From Marsupella aquatica (lineage: Eukaryota; Marchantiophyta), in contig OZ316891.1 in assembly GCA_973895155.1 (NCBI GenBank), forward strand, positions 1,674,001 through 1,738,000: a stretch of DNA of 64,000 bases. The letters run 5' to 3'. Below the pieces are notes generated by a model. The model worked only from the letters and a program-made list of their open reading frames with translations, had not been told where the DNA came from and did not search any database. Numbering within the stretch: the stretch's first letter is position 1; each line of letters starts with the position of its first letter. Shown here one piece after another: positions 1-11,860 of the stretch. The translations under genes and the position numbers were made by a program.

Positions 1-690
1 ACCACTGTTTTCTTTAGTGGACACGTCAAACAAAAATCAGCCCTTTCAAAAATTTATCGCTACTTCTGGCTGAGCTTTTTTCAGATCTTTTTAACTGGTT
101 TCCACCAAGCCAAAGTGTGGAATCGCCCGCCTCAAAATTTCCAGTTAAATTTTAATAATGAGTAGTCCTAGCATTCCTTCTTGACACGAGGTAACATCAG
201 CCATCCTGGCCAATTCAATAACCCTTAACAATACCATGAAAAGAACAATAAAAGGTCTTAGAGCCACCCCAAAGGGTCACGGGGAGGAATCCTACTACCA
301 ATTGCCTCAGTAGGGCGTCTCGATCACAACTTTAAAGTTGGGCATGATCACTTGTTGGCCATAAACAAATGGCCATAACTTTTTCACATATCATCTCAAA
401 GGTTGTTTTTGGTTGTTTTTCACTGGCCTTTAGAGTGACTTAGGTTCATGGCATATGATCATCTTTATGGCAAAAAGTTACAAACTATAAATTTGGTTTT
501 ACTGATCACACTGTGACAGAAACGCATATTTTCAATGAATGACCATGAATTCTTTGTATGGGGATAGCATAGTATGTCAGTATTTGATTTGATTTATGCT
601 ATGCTATTTCTCCATTGTTTTTCATTTACTTCTAAAATTAGTTCAAGAACCACTGGCATGGTTAATTTATGTAAGCTTGATGGAGCTATG
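1..690. other. No recognisable gene
   Basis: AT-rich sequence with stops in all frames and only very short open frames. I see no domain, RNA gene or clear repeat here. Confidence 0.5.
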
Positions 691-1230
691 AAGTAGTGTA
701 GATTAGAATATATTTGGATATGGAGATAAGAGGACAAAGGTTAAGGAATTAGTCTAAATGAAGTGGGTTTTAAGGTATTTAATACCCTTTCAATTTCATT
801 GAAGACAAAGAGGAAGTTATTCAAGATAACAGTTCATGATAAACCATTTCCTCGGAACCTCTATGCTGGCCTCTATGTCCACAGTCCATATTACATTCCA
901 TACATCCATGCAAAATGCTCCACTATCTATAGTAGACCAAGAGTCTCTTACTTTCCCTTGGTATTCCTCTATACAATCATAGGATTCTAAGGGTTTCCTA
1001 CATTCCTTTGTTATTCCTCTGTCCATTGTAGTTTAAGAGACAGTTTCTTATGTTCTCTTGTTACTCCTGTGTCCATAGTAGCAAAAGGTTTCTTACATTA
1101 CCTTGGTAAATGTTATATTAGATGAAGAGTTTATTTATACTCATGATTATTTCAAAAATTCAAAGAATTTACCAGAAAACATTGATATGTCAATCACACC
1201 AATCCAAAGGATATTTTGTTGTACCCCCTT
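690..1230 (+). repeat. Dispersed direct repeat, copy 1
   Basis: This block and the block near 9450-9880 share a colinear set of phrases in the same orientation: 'ggatatggagat', 'tttcattgaaga', then alternating 'ttccttggta' and 'gtccata' blocks, ending near 'cattgatatg'. The match is visible but degenerate. It could be an old pair of LTRs or two copies of an unclassified element. Nothing in it looks coding. Confidence 0.45.
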
Positions 1231-1674
1231 TTTACTCCTTTCTTTGTTACTTTTCCATTTTCCATTATTCTTATTTACAATCATCGCGAATCTATCTTAT
1301 GGATTCCTTTGCCTTGCTAAACCCAAATAGTCACATCTGATTAGTCTTGCATCACTATATGTGCTTGTTTGTGACCAATAAAATTAATGTGATTGCACAT
1401 GTTTGTAGGGATTCTGGAAGGAGTTTTCCATGGGATTCCATAATAAACAATCCCACAAAACATCATCCTTGGCCCGTGGTCTGGAACTTACAAACTTGAC
1501 AGGTGGGAGCATATATCCATCAGTAGTCGATCACCTTCCATGCTTGTCGGGCTTATTATTATAGAAGGGTTAGGAATATATATATATGGTGTTGGCTACT
1601 AAGGGATACACGGTCCGTGCACGAGAGATATATATATAGCACGATACATACAAACAAACACATGGTTATTAATG

Positions 1675-1975
1675 GGAGGTATATGCTTGATGGACCCCTT
1701 GGCTGAAAAACTTGGCTTGATAGGCCCCCATAGAACTTTTGTTACAAACTAGGCCCCTAATCAGATTTTGCACAATCAGGTCATGTGTTACTGGTGCCTA
1801 AGTGTAACATCCACCACGTGTTCCATGCATAGCCCATTACACTCCATTCCGATATATGGCCACCAACGCAATCTACCACGGCATTACAACTAGGTAACCT
1901 ATCTGTTTATGCATGAACTCATAATGAAATATGGCCACATAATAATTTAGGGCTTAGGGCCTCTGTCACTGTGTG
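1675..1975 (+). repeat. Left long terminal inverted repeat
   Basis: Matches the reverse complement of about 7310-7610. Shared blocks include GGAGGTATAT, TTGATGGACCCC, ATCCACC / GTCCACC, CATGAA..CATAATGAA and TTTAGGG. The two copies have diverged by substitutions and small gaps. Confidence 0.6.
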
Positions 1976-3574
1976 TACAGGGGATTTGATCTATCCGTGT
2001 GCAAGTCTTGCAGGTTATTGAGCTTTTGTCATGATGCAAACATGGATTTGGGCAGAAAGGGGGACATTCGGCACATTTCTCATCACATGCATCAAAGGGG
2101 CATTTGCTGCATTTAGGGCTGCATTATGGATTACAGGGCGGGGGCAGACTCAATCTATTCATTAAAAGTAAGTTATTATTTGATTTATGAACATTTGGGC
2201 AATAGAAAGTGTACATTTGGCTTTCAAAAAGTGTACATTTGGGCAATAAACAAAGATGATGGGCATCAGACAGACCTCCATGTTCATTCTTTGTAAATGA
2301 ACTAGGACGAGACTCCTTCTAGTTTGGATCCCTTTTGCCCCCTCAAGTTTACAATTGACTATTTAGGTGTAGAGTATTGTACTATAATGTACATTTTGGG
2401 GTTAAAAAGTGTATATTTAGAGACCAAAAAGTGAACATTTAGAGGCCTAAAAGTGAACAGAATAATATACAAGTCTTTTAATGAATAGGGTGACAACTTG
2501 GGCGGCCTCCCCACCACTACTGACTCAGGTGAATTTTGTATCAAATGCATATTCTTATTATCACCAACTAACATGCACAATCCCATTCATAATATTATCC
2601 TTTAAATATTAAATCTAGGAATTTTGAATTGGTTACTCTCCATCTCTTTTCTCCCTTTCCTTAACGCTGACAGCAATTTTACGTTAGCCCCATACTTAAT
2701 GCACTTTTCTTGTAATTCCTGCAGTCCCAAATGGGATGGTAGTTAAGGGATACTGAGTTGCCATATGGCAACAAGAACCCATATACAAGTTATACTGACC
2801 CCAATACAAAATGGAGGACAGGTTAATACTTAATTTAATGTGTTGGGGGGTACATTAATAATATTGGGTAGTTTGGGAGACAAGTTAGTAAAAAGCTGTT
2901 TTTTAAGTAATACTTGCATGTAAACCAGTTATGCTTGCCATTGATTTGAAGGTGGGGACAAAAGTGAATGTGGATATGAATGTATTCATTGCCTGAGAAT
3001 TGCTTCTGGCCGCTGTGATGACATAGCAAAATTTGAAGACTATGCAGCTACCTGGCTGGTCTCGATCAAAATCAAACGCAGCCACTCATCTGTCCTCCTA
3101 AGTTACCCTAAACCCACACATCCATGAAGCACACAGGAATAGAACCATGGATAGAGAGACACCCTCCTCTGCATGAACATACGCAGAGTTTGAGTACCAC
3201 AAGTCAGAAACCATTCCACAAAATTGAAGATACAAAATCTGGCAAACATTACCAAGAATATGCTTACCTTGATTTGGTTCCCAAAATTGAGTCTACTAAC
3301 AGTGTCCCAAGGTGAAAATTAAAACATAAGGCAAGACAAAAGCGGGTCAGCCTCATGCAAGAAGGGATATGAAAAAACAACTGTCCCATGCACAAGGACT
3401 GAAGAAATGACTAAAAGTGTGCATAAAACACAGTGACGGACCAAACAAGAAGTGTGACTACACTTCTCGCGGCGAAAAATTTTTCTAAGGCAAAAAAGTC
3501 TTGGATACAGAATTAGTATTCCCCCTAAAAACTAGTTTTTCAAATTTAAAAAATGGGAAAAATCGACACGAATA

Positions 3575-6345
3575 CGAAGATGGGATACGGCGTATCCCAT
3601 TTCGGATCCAACCGCAGAATTCCAAAAAAAATTAAAACAAACGCAGTAAAAGTGCCGATATTGGTTTACCCGACAAGAATATTCCCAAACGATTCTTCTC
3701 AACGGTAACATTTAACCGACTGCGATGCAACTGCAGTCAAATACTAACCACGGTCAGAGAGAAAACTATAAATAGGAGATCACCGCTTGAGAATTTTCCG
3801 CTCATTTTTTCTCGCTCTGTATCCTCTTACTCTCGACGAATGCACACCGTCTATACAAACTTGTATTCCCCAAAAATCAGATTTGACTAACAAGTGAGAA
3901 TCTTCATGGAAATGGCAAGGATGAATCCCAAATGGGATATGGCGTATCCTGTTTGGGATTCAACCTTCAAATGTCCAGTTTTTGTTTCACTTTAGCTAAA
4001 AAAGAAGGTTGGATGCGAAGTGGGATACGGGGTATCCCATATCGCATCCAACCTCTGAATATGAAGTATCTTAGACTCCAAATGTCAAAACCTCAACGTT
4101 GAATGCGAAATGGGATACGACGTATCCCATTTGGGATTCACCTTTCAAATGTCCAGTTTTGATTTTTCTTTAGCTAAAAAAGGAGGTTGGATGCGAAGTG
4201 GGATACAGGGTATCCCATGTCACACCCAACCTCCGAATATGAAGCATCTTAGACTCCAAATGTCAAAACCTCAACGTTGAATGCAAAATGGGATACGGCA
4301 TATCCCGTTTGGGATTCAACCTTCAAATGTCCAATTTTGGTTTCTCTTTAGCTAAAATAGGAGGTTGGATGCAAAGTGGGATACGGGGTATCCCATGTGG
4401 TATCTACCTAGAGTTTCCTTGGAATGATGCCCAGAAAAGTCTTATGGATTACTGATTGTTTCGAAGACGCAGTTTGACTAAACACACACTGAAGCTCTTG
4501 CTGCCGTTCAATGACAGACACCGACTCAAGCTTTAGCTTTCCTGGGAAAACAATATTTTCTCTTGTGAGTCTAATGGCGGTCCAGATACGGCGTATCCCA
4601 TTTGGGGTTCAATCTTCAAAAATCCAGTTTGGGTATCATAAACGTGAAAAAATGAAGTTGGATGCGAAGTGGGATACGGGGTATCCCACTTTGCATTCAA
4701 CCTCTAAATATGAAGCATTTAGGTGCGAAATGCAAGATTGACTAAGATATGATCAGATTAAGTTGTGGGGTGAAATTTATAAAATTACAAAAACTTAAGT
4801 TTGTACCCTCTCACGCTTTGGAAGCCATATCTTTATCGGTATTTATCCAAATTCCTTATAATTGATACCGTTAGAAAGAAGAGCTTGAGGATTTTTGGCC
4901 GCTTTACTCGGCGCTGCAAAAATAGAAAAAGAAAAAATCTGAGGTCAGGAAAAATCTTGCGAAAAAATCAGATTGTATTTGTAAAAAGATCACAAATGAT
5001 CAAAACTTCAAGAGGAATACCAAGTGGGATACCAAGTATCCCATGTAGTATTCAAACATGTTATTTCACAAATCTAGAAAGGAAAAAGTCATAAAACCTT
5101 GTATGAATACCAAGTGGGATCCATGGATCCCACATTTGGTATAAGAACATGTTGTTTTATCCCATTTGGTATAAGAACATGTTATTTTACAAATCAAGAA
5201 CTTTACAAAGTGTGATAATAATTTTACAAAGACCAAATGAAATCCAATTTTGTATTCAAATGTGAAAATGGATGAGTAACTTGTGACCGAGGGCCAATCC
5301 GGGACTTTGAATCTGAGGTGGGATCCACAAACCCACTTGGTATTTGCCTCCATTGTTAGGTAGGTCTGTTGATTGGTCCTACATATTTTGAAAGAGTAAA
5401 AAATGGATGTGATTGGGGTTGTGCTGAGCAAGGAAAAATCCAAAATTGTTTTGGAGTCGAATCAACAAATGGGACTCATGGATCCGTGTCGGTATGGATC
5501 CGTGTCGGTATTCAAACCTCAATATTGAGGTGCGAGGTGTGGCAATGGCAAATTTTGGCGGGTGAATACCAAATGGGATCCATGGATCCGTGTTGGTATT
5601 CAAACCTCAATATCAAGGTGCGAGGTGCGGCAAGGGCAAATTTTGGGAGGCGAATACCAAATGGGATCCATGGATCCCATTTGGTATTCATCCTTGGTTT
5701 TGAGTGGGTTATTTTTGGACTTGTTCAGAAAAATGGGATACGTGGATCCCTATTGGCATTCCCTGAGTAGTCCATACAAGGGTTTTTTAAAGTGAGAGTC
5801 TGTCTTTTCAAGGAATGCTAAAATTTAAATTGTATATTTTTGAGGAAGTCGTCGCGGATCCCAGTTGGTCTTCAAACTAGAATATCAAGGTATGCAATGC
5901 GAAAAGTTCAAAATATAGAGGTTGAATACTAGGTGGGATCCATGCCTCCTGTTTTCCTGATGAGTTTTTGGACTTGCGAAAAAAATGGGATCCATGGATC
6001 TCAGTTGGTATTCATGTCGAAAGATCTCCTGATGCAAAGTTGCAAGTGGAAAACATCGAGGTTGAATACGATAGTGGATACTTGGATCCCATCTCGTATT
6101 CATCATGCGTTATGGGCTAAAAAAATTCCGGAAATATCGTTGGGTTAACTTAACTAACTGTGTGGGTCGACTGTAGTCCGCGGTCAGTTTTTTGCAGTTT
6201 TTGGTTTTACCGCAGTTAAAAATTCAAATATTTTTAACCCGAAGTTAAATGGAAGCGTCAAGAGAATGATTTGGTGCGGTTTTCGTCCACGTTCAACGGT
6301 TGAATCCGAAATGGGATACGCCATATCCCATTTTCAGTTTGCCAT
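3575..6345 (+). repeat. Array of GGGATAC..GTATCCC and GGATCC palindromes
   Basis: About nineteen copies of a 16-20 bp near-palindrome are present. Those to about 5050 are mostly TGGGATACGGNGTATCCCA. Those at 5110-6090 are mostly GGGATCCATGGATCCC, and the last (6315) returns to GGGATACGCCATATCCC. Between 3929 and 4390 two alternating versions, one followed by 'TTTGGGATTCAACC' and the other by 'GCATCCAACC', are each spaced about 180 bp apart, so the unit is a two-part ~180-bp repeat. Every copy can form a stem in DNA or RNA. Short ORFs inside are by-products. Confidence 0.75.
3767..3775 (+). promoter_or_regulatory. Putative TATA box
   Basis: TATAAATAG followed 25-60 bp downstream by a pyrimidine-rich 'CTCATTTTTTCTCGCTCT' stretch, as in plant core promoters. 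It lies just inside the left part of the palindrome-bearing element and points into the array. Confidence 0.45.
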
Positions 6346-6863
6346 TTTGATGGCGAAAATGAAATCTTGTGTTTTACTCGTTTTGTTTGACGCTCGGATT
6401 TAGCTTTTAGAAGAATCACGTGAAAAGCATTGTTTTTCTAGGTTTTGGAATTTGCACTTTTTTTAGATGAAGTGTATCAGAATTCTGGATTGTGACAATT
6501 CTTTGTTTTTGTGTCGACAGTATCTCGATTTGAAGTCCGATGTTGGATGCGATTTTGGATTCATCCTCAAAACAGCGTTTTTGATCTTAATTTTAGTGAT
6601 TTTTCGCCGTTTTTCACGAAATCGAAAACACACTTCTCGTTTGGTGGTCATACTTCTCGTTTGGTCCGTCACTGTGTTTTAAGGCTTTAGGGTTTGACAG
6701 GGGCAAAATGGCATGCAGAAAGGTACAAACGAGATGGAGAGTCGACAGTTAAAACTTACATGAACCCAAGAACCAAGTAAATGTAAATATGGTTGAATGG
6801 AAAATCAGTACACTTGTGATCTGTACATGATCCAAAAAGTTGGCCAAATGTCCCCCTCCCTGC

Positions 6864-7223
6864 CTGAAACCCTGGGGGGTTACATTCACAAAAGTGACAC
6901 ATCAAGTGGAACTAAATATACTTAGGCCCATTTAAATGGGTGTGTCAAAAAACTTTCACAATTTTGTGGAAGAACACATACTTAGGGCATGATTTATTGA
7001 TTGGTCGGCTTTAAAAAACACATAAGCCTATTTAATTGTAAAAAAATAATTAAAAAAATAATTTAGGGATTTTTATAGTAGAAAATGACAAGATTTAAAG
7101 AAAGAAAGGGTTTTGCAAAAAAGAAAATTCACTTATTAGTTAAGGGGTCAAACCCTAAACCATTGCACATGATGTATGGCCCTCCATATAGTGACCCCCC
7201 CCCCCACCCCCCAAGCTGAAACC
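6864..7223. mobile_element. hAT-type MITE, copy 1 (element 6872-7215)
   Basis: The element (344 bp) runs from CTGGGGGGTTACATTCAC to a right end whose reverse complement is CTTGGGGGG. It is flanked by a perfect 8-bp duplication CTGAAACC (6864-6871 and 7216-7223). The interior shares 'CACAAAA.TGACA' near the left and 'CCATATAGTGA' near the right with the copies at 10,717, 12,642 and 54,380. An 8-bp duplication is the hAT signature. This copy has expanded C-runs at its right end. Confidence 0.8.
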
Positions 7224-7309
7224 ATGGCTGCACAACAAAAGCTTGAAAGCCAATGTGAACTTACTGCATGAGAAAAGATGAAAAATCTCATGTAATGTGG
7301 TTGCAGAGG

Positions 7310-7610
7310 CACCAAATTAACCCTAAAATGAAATAGACTTGAAAAACTTCATTATGTATTCATGCATAGACAGGTTTGTACCCTAGTTGGAACCTTGTGC
7401 TAGACTGCATTGTTGATAGTTGGAACAGAGGCCGTGGACAATGGTGCGGAATGCACGGTGGACATCATAATTCTAGGCCTCACAAGAACTGACTTTACAA
7501 CATCTGAGTAAGCTAGGGTGTACACAGTTTGCAACAAAACTAGGAACAAAACATTCAGGGGGCATTGCACCAAGTTTTCCATCCAGGGGGTCCATCAAGG
7601 ATATACCTCC
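7310..7610 (-). repeat. Right long terminal inverted repeat
   Basis: Inverted partner of 1675-1975. It contains TCCATCAAGGATATACCTCC at its outer end and 'TTCATGCATAGACAGG' at its inner part, complementary to 'CCTATCTGTTTATGCATGAA' near 1900. Confidence 0.6.
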
Positions 7611-9450
7611 ACAATCACCCCTGAATCATTTTTAAGTTGGGCCCAAACTTTAAATAAGCTCGTGTTTTTTTAACCAAGATGGTGACTGTACAGTAATATA
7701 TTCTCAACATCCCTAGAAGCCAGAATATAGCACCCTTCCCAAGACAATAGACCCATCCTTCCAGGGCATCCTATTGCACTCAACCCTTGCACAATCATAC
7801 TGCTGGATTTCTCCACTCCTTTCAAACTTGTTACCAATCTGACCATCCATAGTATTTGTGGAGAGTCCGTATTACAGAACTAGACTTAAAAAACAAGCCA
7901 GGCTTTCCTTTATGAAAAGAAATTAAATTAAAAAAAACCTTAGTTTTGATACGTTTCCTTACTACACTACAAATCTTAAAATTAAGTGGCTCTCAAGGAT
8001 CAACTACAACCAAAGCACCAATCCAAAAATGGATATTTTCATGCTATTTTGATCATAGTGTTGTTAAATGTAGGAGACTCCAAAATTCACTCACATAAAC
8101 AAAAATAAACAACATTCCTTGTTAGATCTTCTGTAATGACAGACTGTAGATGGATAATTTAGAAACTCAAAATATGAAAATAAGGTCAACATATACACTA
8201 AATTAACCCCCAAGGAGTTAGTGGCTCTGAAAAAAAGAGTGAGTGCCTTGGAAAGTATTTGATGTTTAAAATATCGGGTTAAAATATACCAAGTTGTACT
8301 ATATGAAGCTATGAAAATTGAGCCTGGATGGAAGGAGGGGTTAGCTTTGCCCATCCCCATTGACTATGACACATGCTGCCTCTCTTTACCCCTAAATCAC
8401 AGAGTGTGAATGGCTGCTTTTGCAATGATACTTCACTTTTGAAAAGCACACTCGGAGTAGTTTGTCCAGGCGCTTCGGCCAGGCAATTGACAACGGTTGT
8501 TTTGGGGCAGACTTGTGCATTGTATGGAAAACTTTTGGATGTCATTAAGCTCAAAATTTTCCAGCATATGTTCTCTGATGTCCAATCAATTACCTGAAAA
8601 TTTTTATATTCTTATGAGATCATTGGCTCCATTGCAAATCAAAAAAAATTCTGAGATCATTTGATCCATTGCCAATGCTTTAAATCCAATTATAAGCCAA
8701 CTGCCAATCACACACACCCCATGGGGAATCACTTAGCATAAAATCCCTCAAATACGTGAGAACAAAATAATTAAACCAAACAAACCTAAAAGAAAAATTA
8801 AAAACCCTTGTCCTCTTTCTTATATGACTGTGAGAAGTTTTTAAATACCTTGTTGAATATAAAAACTAATATTTTTGCCAAAATTGAATTCCTAGAGGGT
8901 TCCTAGATGCCTTTAGCACAACTTCTCGATTATATTAGTAGCCCAACAAGATAGCATTAACCTGTATTTGTTTGCACCTTGCATGCCCTGAGTACTTCGT
9001 GCATGAGTAGCAACTTGGGTAGCAACTTGCCACCTTGGGGGGAGGACACGTTACTTTTGTGAATGAGTAGTCGGGTGAGTAGTTTGTGCATGAGAAACAA
9101 CATACCATGTACCCCGCCATGTACTTAGTTTGGGGAAGTTAAAACACTTTTCACCTTTTTGAGGGACATCCTGAGTAGTTTGTGTATGTGCAACACCTTA
9201 CCCCTGTGTAAACTAATGGAAAATGAGTGACTTCAAATGGTCAAGAGCCCCTTTACAGGTCCCATTTCAGTCAAGGTTGTAAAGAGTGTTATCCAAGCAT
9301 TTTTTAATACTGTGAGTGAGTCCATCCAAGCTTTGGAAACCTTGGGGGCCTTCGTAACAGACCTCACTGTCCATCCAAGCTTCATATTCATGAAGTTAGT
9401 TTGAGGACCCCTTGCGGGTGTGCAACAAGTTGGAGCAATAAAGAGTTGGA
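7611..9450. other. No recognisable gene; AT-rich
   Basis: Only short ORFs without domain signatures are present. A local imperfect duplication occurs at 8615-8685 (forms of 'GAGATCATTTGATCCATTGC'), and several repeats of 'GAGTAG..TTTGTGCATGAG' lie between 9000 and 9190. Confidence 0.5.
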
Positions 9451-9880
9451 CACTGGAATAGGTTTGAATATGGAGATGAAAGGTCAAAGAATAAATAGAG
9501 GATCTGAATTGGTTTCTGGGTGAAGTGGATTTTAAGGTGGTTAGGACACATTCAATTTCATTGAAGAAAAAGAGTACATTATTCATGGTAACAGTCCATG
9601 CAAAATGTTTTTGTGGGAATCCTATGTCCATCCCTTCCATGTAACATTCCATAGACTCCATGCAAACATTTAGAGCAGTCAAAGGGTTCTAAAGTTCCCT
9701 TGGTGTTTGCCTGACCATAGTAGCCAACCATTCCCTTGGTACTTCCCTATCTATACTGTCCATGGAGATTATTATGATAACCAAAACCTTCCTTTGCACC
9801 ATTGTTATTTCTAAAGTATGCATATTCAATATAAAATCTGAACATTTTATCCAAAAGCATTGATATAGCAATCTTGTGGG
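9450..9880 (+). repeat. Dispersed direct repeat, copy 2
   Basis: Degenerate partner of 690-1230, same orientation. It contains 'AATATGGAGATGAAAGG', 'TCAATTTCATTGAAGAAAA' and 'AACAGTCCATGCAAAATG' in the same order as copy 1. The two copies flank the long-inverted-repeat element at 1675-7610. Confidence 0.45.
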
Positions 9881-10561
9881 TCTCTCTTCTAAGCAAAGAA
9901 TTTTTTGGAGTCATGCATAAGAACCCAAGAATGCATGTACCATCCTTTATCTGCCCAAAATATATATGGATCTTTATTTTTATTTATTTATTCATTTTGG
10001 CACCAAATATGGATCTTCAATCACCTCAACATCATCAATTTGCTAGAGCATAGTTCATCCCATTCTAGGCCTTTGGCTTGATGGATGCATGATTGTCTAA
10101 GAGTATTACTATCTCATCAGTTATTAGTCACTTTCATCAGTTAACATGATATCAGTTGCCATGTCATCTCAACAAGGCCATCAATTTTTTCTCTAAAATT
10201 TAAGAAGACTTAAATTATGTATATATATATATATTTATTTATTTGACTATGGGCCGTTTGTATTGTACGGATACCCCATCTCGGTGAGGTCAACTAAGAT
10301 GGGCTGCATCCATATGGTATAGACATGGAGTTTTGCATTTGTGTGTGGATTTTTGTACCTTTTTTTGGTCCGTAAACCTATCTCAGCAAGGTCAGCCAAG
10401 ACTGGGTCAATCTCAGCTGCCTAGCAAAGATGCACAAAGGTGCACAAACCCATCTCAACTACTTAGGTGATATTCACAAAAAGTAAGGGTGAAAGGATTG
10501 ACAACTGATATTATTATTGTTAACTAATGAAGTAGTTGACCCCATTGTCTGAGAAGATGGC

Positions 10562-10665
10562 TGTGCACATAAGACACTCTCCCACCAAGTAACTATGTTC
10601 CTTCTCTTCTCATTGTGCACATAAGACACTCTCCCACCAAGTAACTATGTTCCTTCTCTTCTCAT
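10562..10665 (+). repeat. Perfect 52-bp tandem duplication
   Basis: Two immediately adjacent identical 52-bp units, each starting TGTGCACATAAGACACTCTC, the second beginning at 10,614. Perfect identity implies a recent event. Confidence 0.9.
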
Positions 10666-10716
10666 TCTTGCTCCTCTTGCATCTGCCTTTAATTTCAATT
10701 CTGCCCCCACTATTGG

Positions 10717-11019
10717 CTCAGGGGTTTCACTCTCACAAAAATGACATATCACGTGCGACAAAGGATAGAGTCATTTTATTGGTTATAAGAGAAGACTTCA
10801 AATTTTCTAAGACAAAAAATAGTGTTTTTTAATCTAATTTTGAGAATTACAAGTCCATTATCATCTTTTTAGTCAAAATTTGGGAATATTCCAAGAATTT
10901 TATTACTTTCTAGGGGTCAAAAAATTAAAAACTTCTTACACTTTAGGGGATTTGAGGCCTAAAAACATCACACGTGATGGGGAGGCCTCTATAGGCCTCT
11001 ATATAGTGAGACCCTCAAG
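10717..11019. mobile_element. hAT-type MITE, copy 2
   Basis: Left end CTCAGGGGTTTCACT pairs with a right end whose reverse complement is CTTGAGGGTCTCACT. The interior aligns along its length with the 12,642 copy ('CACAAAAATGACATATCAC', 'GGAATATTCCAAGAATTTTA', 'TTAGGGG..TGAGGCCTAA'). The flanking octamers ACTATTGG and GCTGTAGG share five positions, consistent with a decayed 8-bp target duplication. Confidence 0.75.
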
Positions 11020-11860
11020 GCTGTAGGAGCCAATTTGTCATTTGTGCAAGGCAATGGGCTTGTGTTGCTGAGCTTGCCACCCAAAAACATTTCAGGACAT
11101 TGCCTGCTGAGCTTGACTGTCTTCAATCAATAATTCTGCCATTTGCACACTCAAGAGGTTGACCTCAACTTCACATTCAAGTCCATTCAAGCCTCTGTTA
11201 GTTGCAAAACTCTCATTGATATTGCAGTTGGATCATGGTACCCTTTTTGGAACCATAATTAGGACATTACTGTGGTGTATGTTACTTAATAGGTGGGAAT
11301 GCTCTAAGTTTGGAGAACTAAGGTCCTCACTTATTTTCTTTCCAGGTTTCTTTCAATCCTGGACCACTCAAAAATTGGTAATTGGATTTTTTACTGGGCT
11401 TAGTGGAAGACCTGAAAGCATTGAAAAAGGAAAATTAGGGGATATTTTAATCAATTTTCAGCTTCACAAGCTGACATATATTTAGGGTTTTTATAAACAT
11501 TTTTTGAGTGTTCCTACAATGTTCCAAGAAGATAGATGTATTGAAAAGTATTGAAAATTCACTTCCTTTTTTATTTCTAGGATGTGGATTTGTGACATTG
11601 TGAATGGTTTCTAGGGTTCCCTCTTCCTGTCTATGATCCAAAAGGCTTTGAATGGCCCCAAGATTGGCCTCCTCCCGACTGTGGACCAAAATGCTTTGAA
11701 CAGCCCCCTTCCAAAAGTGCACCAAAATGCACTGAATGAACCCTTCCCTACCCAAAAACCCCACCCGATAACTGCACATCCAGGTGCACATCAAAATAGG
11801 GGAATATTCATCTATTTTGAATATGTCACCTCATTGGCCCTAGAGCTCTTGATGGAGAGG
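11020..11860. other. Unassigned sequence with short imperfect repeats
   Basis: No recognisable coding region. Between 11,630 and 11,740 a 40-50 bp unit of the form 'CCAAAATGC(A/T)(C/T)TGAA..CCC' recurs three times. Confidence 0.4.

Larger units (their letters stand above)
3426..6679. mobile_element. Non-autonomous DNA transposon with palindrome array
   Basis: The left end reads AAACACAGTGACGGACCAAA (3426 onward), and the reverse complement of the right end gives the same string. The inverted match continues through 'AGAAGTGTGAC', roughly 30 bp. The dinucleotide TA flanks both ends (3424-3425 and 6680-6681), which would fit a TA target duplication, but the short flank makes this tentative. 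There is no transposase; the interior is mostly palindromic repeats. A TATA box at 3767 suggests it is, or was, transcribed. Confidence 0.65.
1675..7610. mobile_element. Long-terminal-inverted-repeat DNA element, 5.9 kb, with nested insertions
   Basis: The left end (GGAGGTATATGCTTGATGG) is the near-perfect reverse complement of the right end at 7590-7610, and the inverted similarity continues inward for about 300 bp on both sides. Shared landmarks include 'TGTTACAAACTAGG', 'CTATGCATGAA' and 'TTTAGGG'. Long inverted ends of this kind suit a Mutator-like or foldback element. No transposase reading frame is visible, so it is probably non-autonomous. I could not find a convincing target-site duplication. 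Two younger elements (3426-6679 and 6872-7215) sit inside it and make up more than half of its length. Confidence 0.6.

Noticed and set aside
4511-5094. Short ORFs inside the palindrome array as genes
   Set aside because: They track the repeats, have no domain, and equal-sized ORFs exist on the opposite strand.
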